Source: a virus. Taken from it: a stretch of 64,000 nt of DNA. The position numbers were made by a program, and so were the translations under genes. Positions 59,651 through 64,000 of the stretch are shown in pieces (within the stretch, counting starts at the first letter, position 1; each line of letters begins with the position of its first letter). The notes below the pieces were generated by a model. That model was not told the DNA's origin, made no database searches, and saw nothing but the letters and a program-made list of their open reading frames with translations. The stretch spans positions 1-64,000 of the IMG/VR virus record IMGVR_UViG_3300037042_006844, one strand, 5' to 3'.

Positions 59651-61369
59651 TTATGTTGTGAATTCGAATTCGATTTGAACTGGACCTTCACGTCGATTGC
59701 GTCCTTTGAAATCTCCGAGAACACCAGCACCAGAAACAGTATTGATAATAACTGGGTCTGCGCACTCGCCCCCACTACCAGTTGGTTTGACACCATCGGC
59801 TCCTGGGGCATAGCCGCCGCCCGTTACGTAAACGCGTCTACTCAACGTTTTATGTAAATTATCACGCAACAATTTAAGTTTGATTTGCTGAACTGAAATT
59901 TGTGTTTGGTCTTGCACCGCATCTTTTGTGTTTACATCGGTAATTTGTCCAGCATCCTCGTGACCGTGCGGATGAGGATGGACGTGATGATACCAATGAA
60001 CGTGGTCTAGGAGCCAATTGCAAAGATCATATAGCCAATCGACCGTGGTTTGCCCCAACAATGCTGGTTCGTTTGTCTCACCATACTGACCTAAAAATAT
60101 TTGCGGTGCGTTGATGCAAGCGATACGATTGGTTGTGAGCACAATTTGATCGTTGGCATCCACCGTATACTCGGCATCTGTGGCTACACCATAGCGGCGT
60201 TTGCTGAAATGCAACGATTCCCCAAAACGACTGCTTAACACAATTCTGTCAGAATTGATAATCGTTTGCTCACCATTCAACACTGGCATTTGGAAACTGG
60301 TTGCCCCAGGAGGATTATATTGAACCTGTTCTTCAGTTCCATCACTCTGTTTGGTTATACCAAACATGCTTTTATAAACAGTCGTTGTCCATCTACTTAC
60401 AATCGGACCACTATTAATTTCTATCGTGGTTCCATCATTGTTGATATCTTCTTCAATTTGACCGCCATAATTTTTCTCACGGGGAGTGACCACGGGGATT
60501 GGAGGAAGTTTTGGGTGCAATTGCTGTGGCTTATCCAACGCAATATTTCTTTGCCGATTGCGAATGATAAGTCTCGGGTTGCCATAACCACCGTTCACAG
60601 AGTCTCTGAACAAGTTTGCATTCAATGCATACGATGGATTGCTGGACCTATCGTTTTGGCGACTGTCGTTGTAAGCCGTAAAACGAATGCTTTGACCAAA
60701 TCGGCTTTCTAATACAGTATCTCCTTCAAACTTTCGAACGCTACGAATAAACGGATTGAGAAGAAAATAGTCCCCAAGGAATCCAGTTTTTGTGATCGTT
60801 TTGAAAAATGGATGTGATAGATAGCTTTGTCGCAGTGGGTCTGGATTTGGCACCGATGGAATTGCACTGGAATTATTGTTGCTCAGTGCCTGCTCAGTGA
60901 CATAATCCGCATTGGTTCCAGTAAAATTAAATCTGTTAAACGGTTTGGTGTAGTAATAGTTTCCCGCCAATTTCAACACCATCACTTGTTCATTCAACAA
61001 TGGGTATTGTGTAACGGTATTATCCAATGGCATTGCCCAAGGCAGTTTATCCAATGGAGTTTTCTTTTCCAGTTCCAGGATGCGAATCTTGACTCGTCCG
61101 ATATAGCTGTAATCAATATCTTTGCTGTTGGGAACTTCATTTTTGTAATTGACTGGAATTTGCTGCGGGTTGACAGTTATTGGACCTTTCGAACGAAGGC
61201 TGTCTGGGTTTTTACTAAAAAACGGATGTTGATCATTGAGAATAACATCCACCACAACCGCAAGTTGGAAATTTGAGTTTTCGCCCGTCAAATTATCTGA
61301 GCCAGAACTTCTGCCAGATGGATTCTGAACTTGTAGGTATTTTGAAATGTTTGTTGATGAATCGCTCAT
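59651..61369 (-). CDS. gp5: Baseplate central hub/spike protein (gp5-like)
   Basis: The 572-aa protein lies in the hub part of the baseplate cluster. Residues 85-165 have an OB-fold-like layout (YSYIGRVKIRILELEKK, YPLLNEQVMVLKLAGNYYYT) as in gp5/VgrG hubs. A beta-repeat region follows, with two related segments SRFGQSIRFTA and SRFGESLHFSK. Near residue 455-475 stands a histidine cluster (HVHWYHHVHPHPHGHED), reminiscent of metal-binding spike tips. No lysozyme domain as in T4 gp5 is seen. Spike/hub is the best call on position and fold; strict homology to gp5 is unproven. Confidence 0.65.
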   Translation of the reverse strand: MSDSSTNISKYLQVQNPSGRSSGSDNLTGENSNFQLAVVVDVILNDQHPFFSKNPDSLRSKGPITVNPQQIPVNYKNEVPNSKDIDYSYIGRVKIRILELEKKTPLDKLPWAMPLDNTVTQYPLLNEQVMVLKLAGNYYYTKPFNRFNFTGTNADYVTEQALSNNNSSAIPSVPNPDPLRQSYLSHPFFKTITKTGFLGDYFLLNPFIRSVRKFEGDTVLESRFGQSIRFTAYNDSRQNDRSSNPSYALNANLFRDSVNGGYGNPRLIIRNRQRNIALDKPQQLHPKLPPIPVVTPREKNYGGQIEEDINNDGTTIEINSGPIVSRWTTTVYKSMFGITKQSDGTEEQVQYNPPGATSFQMPVLNGEQTIINSDRIVLSSRFGESLHFSKRRYGVATDAEYTVDANDQIVLTTNRIACINAPQIFLGQYGETNEPALLGQTTVDWLYDLCNWLLDHVHWYHHVHPHPHGHEDAGQITDVNTKDAVQDQTQISVQQIKLKLLRDNLHKTLSRRVYVTGGGYAPGADGVKPTGSGGECADPVIINTVSGAGVLGDFKGRNRREGPVQIEFEFTT

Positions 61370-61380
61370 ACGGAGTTGTA

Positions 61381-61719
61381 TTAGCTTTTTGAGATGGAGA
61401 TCACGTTTTCCATCAATTGTTTGCGATCTTCGTCACTCAGAAGCATCGCTCCTCCCTCACCAGACGCATCTCCTTTGGAAACCAGTTTTTGAACGATGGC
61501 TGCAAGTTTAACGAGTTGCTCGTCGTTTTTCACGCCGACATCGTAATAATCTTTGATGAGAGGAACAATAATGACCGCGTCATTGACTGTTTTGATCAAC
61601 GTCCGCAATTCAGAAATAAGGATATCAATTTGATCTTTTTTGCTCTCCGAATTCTTAACGATATCTTTGCATAAGCCAGAAAAGTTCTTACCTTTATAAA
61701 TTTCAAAGTTTGTATCCAT
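61381..61719 (-). CDS. Conserved T4-like protein of unknown function, 112 aa
   Basis: An all-helical small protein with the conserved core CKDIVKNSESKKDQIDILIS, RTLIKTVNDAVIIVPLIKDY and GVKNDEQLVKLAAIVQKLVS. I recall near-identical patterns in unnamed proteins close to the hub genes of T4-like marine phages. It has the same length as T4 gp33, the late-transcription co-activator, but no sequence likeness that I can see. The start follows a TATTTATT motif by 5 nt. Confidence 0.75.
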   Translation of the reverse strand: MDTNFEIYKGKNFSGLCKDIVKNSESKKDQIDILISELRTLIKTVNDAVIIVPLIKDYYDVGVKNDEQLVKLAAIVQKLVSKGDASGEGGAMLLSDEDRKQLMENVISISKS

Positions 61720-61724
61720 ATGTC

Positions 61725-61732
61725 AATAAATA
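61725..61732 (-). promoter_or_regulatory. Putative late promoter (variant), 112-aa protein / hub operon
   Basis: TATTTATT on the sense strand, 5 nt upstream of the ATG and directly after the gp55 terminator. It may drive the whole hub and wedge series. Confidence 0.55.
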
Positions 61733-61735
61733 GAA

Positions 61736-61763
61736 AAAACCAACCATTTTCACGATTGGTTTT
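61736..61763 (-). terminator. Terminator after the late sigma factor gene
   Basis: An 8-bp stem (61736-61743 with 61756-61763) with a 12-nt loop is followed on the minus strand by a T run continuing from the stem. It lies 26 nt after the gp55 stop. Confidence 0.75.
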
Positions 61764-61789
61764 GATTTTATAGTTCAAACACGACTGGG

Positions 61790-62773
61790 TCAGTGAATCG
61801 TGCCTTTGTTGGTGTAGTTACGGGCGACCAAGTTTTGATAGCATTTCATTTTGTTCAAAACCTTTGTGATCTGTTGGGTTTTGCAATTGCTAATTTCGCG
61901 TATGTAGAGATACAACGTCTTTTTGTTGAAATTTTCGATACGTTCACAATTGCGGAACAATTCGATCACAGCATACGCAATGTTCAAATCCTTCGCCTTG
62001 CCGAAAATTTTGGCTACGTTTTTTTCCCAATAATCAATGAGCAATTTCATAAATTCTTGGGTTTGAACTTTGCGATGATGATCGTCTTCGGTTTGAAGGC
62101 AAACGGTATCTTCACTGGGCATTTCGCTGATTTCAACGTGCTGGTTGAACCGTTTGTAATTATTGTTGTTGTGGAAAATCAAATAGTTTTTGGCTACAAT
62201 GCTGAAATAGCTGAAAGCCTTTCCCTTTTCGGGGGCATATTTGTTCATATTTGCCACAAGATGGGCGACCGTTTCACGTTGAATTTCGAGCGGGCCTGAA
62301 TCGAAATATGTGAATTTGAACGTATTATAAATGTTCTCTACCAGCTTTTCAAAACTGAATTTGATTCGCTCGTTGTAGATGTTGTTGCGGATGTCCCAAT
62401 CCGGTTGGGCATTATATTCAACAACAGCTTCTTGGGTAGCTTTGCTAAAATAGATTTTTTCTTTCTTATTTCTACCCCGACGACGAGGACGTTTCCCTTC
62501 ATCATCGTAGGGTTCTGAAGCCACTTCAACGTTAATGGCAGAGGGGTCTTGTTTTACAGACTCTATCACTTCAACATCGCTGTCACGTTGAACACTGATG
62601 TTGAGAGGTGCTGTTGATTTTACCAGTTTTGGTTTTTTAACCTTTACCTTATAGACTACAGTAGTTTTTCTCTTCTTGTCTTTAGGTGGTGTAGACAAAA
62701 GTTTAGCACTCTTCGATTTGGAAGATGGTTTCCTTTTATCCTTGTTTTTCATCTGCGGCAATACTGTCGTCAT
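61790..62773 (-). CDS. gp55: Late-transcription sigma factor (gp55-like)
   Basis: Residues about 105-320 of this 327-aa protein match the gp55 sigma family: a region-2-like FSYFSIVAKNYLIFHNNNNY that binds core polymerase and the promoter -10 region, preceded by ERIKFSFEKLVENIYNTFKF and followed by a helical C-terminal part. T4 gp55 (185 aa) directs host polymerase to the TATAAATA late promoter. Here the N-terminus carries an extra 100 residues, very basic at first (KNKDKRKPSSKSKSAK) and then acidic, ending RPRRRGRNKKEK. AAGGA precedes the ATG at 62773. The gene overlaps the upstream membrane-protein gene by 38 nt. It probably serves the TATTTATA motif described here. Confidence 0.85.
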   Translation of the reverse strand: MTTVLPQMKNKDKRKPSSKSKSAKLLSTPPKDKKRKTTVVYKVKVKKPKLVKSTAPLNISVQRDSDVEVIESVKQDPSAINVEVASEPYDDEGKRPRRRGRNKKEKIYFSKATQEAVVEYNAQPDWDIRNNIYNERIKFSFEKLVENIYNTFKFTYFDSGPLEIQRETVAHLVANMNKYAPEKGKAFSYFSIVAKNYLIFHNNNNYKRFNQHVEISEMPSEDTVCLQTEDDHHRKVQTQEFMKLLIDYWEKNVAKIFGKAKDLNIAYAVIELFRNCERIENFNKKTLYLYIREISNCKTQQITKVLNKMKCYQNLVARNYTNKGTIH

Positions 62774-63206
62774 TGGAATTTATCCTTTTGTTATATTCAG
62801 TGATGATAGCTAGCATGTCTTGAAAAAGAAACCCAACTTCATCATCTTTCTCAAACATACCACGTTCATCGATAGATTTCAACTGATTATATACGTTTTT
62901 AGTAAGTTTTCCGAAATCAGTGACCCATTTTACGAGTTCCGTATTCATTTTTTCGGATTCTTCCAGGTTATTTTGAATCGTATCCAGTCGATCCAATGAC
63001 GTTTTCAATGAAATATGCAGAAATGCCGCGACACCCGTGCTCAAAATCTGTGTGAGATCATTTTGTGCTCGATCAACCATTTCTGCTTGATATACTTTTT
63101 CTAGAGCCTTTTTAAGAGCAGCGTTGGTTTTGCGGAGTGACAAATATAGGTAGGTGCTAAATCCGATAGCTAGCACTACGAGTGTAACAAGTATAGTTGT
63201 AATCAT
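62736..63206 (-). CDS. Membrane-anchored coiled-coil protein, 156 aa
   Basis: A single N-terminal membrane helix (TTILVTLVVLAIGFSTYLYL) is followed by a charged, helical part (LRKTNAALKKALEKVYQAEM, DRLDTIQNNLEESEKMNTEL) and a final acidic segment. It would sit in the inner membrane with the coiled coil on one side. The gene overlaps gp55 by 38 nt and is therefore in its operon. Function unknown. Confidence 0.7.
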   Translation of the reverse strand: MITTILVTLVVLAIGFSTYLYLSLRKTNAALKKALEKVYQAEMVDRAQNDLTQILSTGVAAFLHISLKTSLDRLDTIQNNLEESEKMNTELVKWVTDFGKLTKNVYNQLKSIDERGMFEKDDEVGFLFQDMLAIITEYNKRINSNDDSIAADEKQG

Positions 63207-63214
63207 AATAGGAA

Positions 63215-63352
63215 TTATAGGTCGTCGCCAGAGTCATCAGTTTCTACGAACTCGTTGATGAATTCAATAGCATCCTCAATTAAGGACCAATCGTTGCTTT
63301 GGTTTGATTCAAGAAGGATACGACGCAGTTCTAAAAGTTCTTGGTTATTCAT
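63215..63352 (-). CDS. Small acidic protein, 45 aa
   Basis: A short open frame with ATG at 63350-63352 and TAA at 63215-63217. The product starts with a helix (MNNQELLELRRILLES) and is acidic at the end (FVETDDSGDDL). It fills the gap between two minus-strand membrane-protein genes almost exactly (8 nt and 60 nt left over). Codon choice and composition look like the neighbours. There is no clear Shine-Dalgarno sequence. I recall similar very small proteins beginning with this type of helix in other T4-like phages. Confidence 0.6.
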   Translation of the reverse strand: MNNQELLELRRILLESNQSNDWSLIEDAIEFINEFVETDDSGDDL

Positions 63353-63412
63353 GGGTCTAATACAGTAATATATAGTTTCCAGAATGAAAAACCAATTTTT
63401 ATTTTAGAGTTT

Positions 63413-64000
63413 TTAGAAACTAAACATTCCTCTAACCCCAGTTCCTTTACCTTTAGTATGTTTGATAACTTGCTTTTCAACGGGCACCTCTACAATTTTT
63501 TCGACCTCTCGCACAACGTCAACAGGCACCTCCACAATTTTTTCCACCTCTTTTATAACCTCGACTGGCTTTTCGACTTCGACGATTTTTTCCACTTCTC
63601 TGATTGTTTCGTGGATTTGTGGCTCATTATATTCATGTAACGCCGCTTCCGACTTCTCACTTATGTTGTATGCCAGCAACAACACAATTGCCAATGGATC
63701 AAACACCGTGATCAACACTACAATGAACCATTTGACTATCGTTCGGATGTTTGTGTTAAACTCTTCTGCCACGAATTTGAACGTGGTGATGTCTTTTTTC
63801 TGGCTGTTGTCAATTTTCAGCTTGAAAACGTCATCGTCAATTTTACTGGATTTATCGCCAGCTTCTTTTAGTTTGGCATTCTCGGTTTCAATTTGTTTAT
63901 TTAGATCAGTGATTTGATCGTTGATCTGATTCTGAATATTTTGCATTTGAATCGGATTACGAGCGATCAATGCGTTGGTAAGAGTCTCACTTAATCTGGA
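63413..64000 (-). CDS. Membrane protein with VEKIVEVPV repeats (partial at right edge)
   Basis: The open frame runs through the right edge of the window, so the N-terminus is missing; the TTG near 63970 is inside the frame and not a credible start. Visible are an N-terminal coiled coil (QNIQNQINDQITDLNKQIET), one or two membrane helices (IVKWFIVVLITVFDPLAIVLLLA) and a C-terminal part with four related units of EVEKIVEVPV / EVEKPVEVI type. The repeats are strongly charged and would form an extended rod. The VFDPLAIVLLLA pattern is familiar from phage inner-membrane proteins (recalled). Role unknown; superinfection exclusion or lysis control are guesses. Confidence 0.7.
   Translation of the reverse strand, partial: SRLSETLTNALIARNPIQMQNIQNQINDQITDLNKQIETENAKLKEAGDKSSKIDDDVFKLKIDNSQKKDITTFKFVAEEFNTNIRTIVKWFIVVLITVFDPLAIVLLLAYNISEKSEAALHEYNEPQIHETIREVEKIVEVEKPVEVIKEVEKIVEVPVDVVREVEKIVEVPVEKQVIKHTKGKGTGVRGMFSF

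Noticed and set aside
59646-59656. CATAAATA in T4 orientation before the 625-aa hub-cluster gene
   Set aside because: It is a single copy in the orientation opposite to the twenty or so other motifs and lies at a 6-nt intergenic junction, so it is likely chance.
1-64000. tRNA, rRNA, integrase, attachment sites and insertion sequences
   Set aside because: No cloverleaf-like gene, integrase or transposase motif or flanking repeat was found by eye. All gaps over 100 nt are explained by promoters, terminators or small genes.

Overview
The window is part of the genome of a T4-like tailed phage (myovirus) of a Gram-negative host. The evidence is a nearly complete T4-type late module: neck (gp13, gp14), tail completion (gp15-like), tube (gp19), sheath (gp18), terminase (gp17), portal (gp20), prohead protease (gp21), scaffold (gp22), major capsid (gp23), baseplate (gp5-like, gp6, gp25) and the late sigma factor gp55. 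Protein lengths, extra fusions and rearranged gene order place it far from T4 itself. No tRNA, rRNA, CRISPR array or integrase was seen. Host and source cannot be read from the sequence.

Almost all genes lie on the minus strand, so transcription mostly runs from high to low coordinates. From right to left: a membrane protein running off the edge, a 45-aa protein, a membrane-anchored protein, gp55 and a 112-aa protein (64000-61381); baseplate hub, gp25, gp6 and a series of large tail/baseplate/adsorption proteins, one with an integrin-like beta-propeller (61369-42006); a replication/recombination island with RuvC-like resolvase, primase and a single-chain Mre11-Rad50 (gp47-gp46) fusion (41985-36354); a double-length sheath (36244-32258); a homing endonuclease and a ligase-like protein (32143-29502); the packaging and head block (29483-15895); a homing endonuclease-methyltransferase fusion (15768-13780); then neck, tail completion, fibres, a HAD-nucleotidyltransferase and tube (11117-217). 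Plus-strand genes form two small islands: a lipoprotein plus a Mom-like DNA modification protein (11577-13344), and two unknown proteins (18961-19870).

Mobile protein-splicing and homing elements are dense. The portal carries two inteins, the Mre11 half of the gp47-gp46 fusion carries one inside its catalytic GNHD motif, and the large terminase is broken into two adjacent genes by an atypically split intein. Two complete free-standing EDxHD/Vsr-type homing endonucleases and the start of a third lie between structural genes. The two complete ones are fused to domains that look like DNA-modification enzymes: an adenine/cytosine methyltransferase in one and a possible Mom/GNAT-like fold in the other.

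Regulation is legible. An octamer reading TATTTATA on the sense strand sits just upstream of about twenty genes on both strands, often only 4-5 nt from the start codon. It is the likely late promoter served by the encoded gp55. It is the reverse complement of the T4 late element TATAAATA. The homing endonucleases and the Mom-like gene instead have host sigma70-type promoters with near-consensus -35 and -10 boxes, usually just downstream of a strong terminator of the preceding late gene. All motif, family and fold calls were made by reading the sequence; no database search was run.
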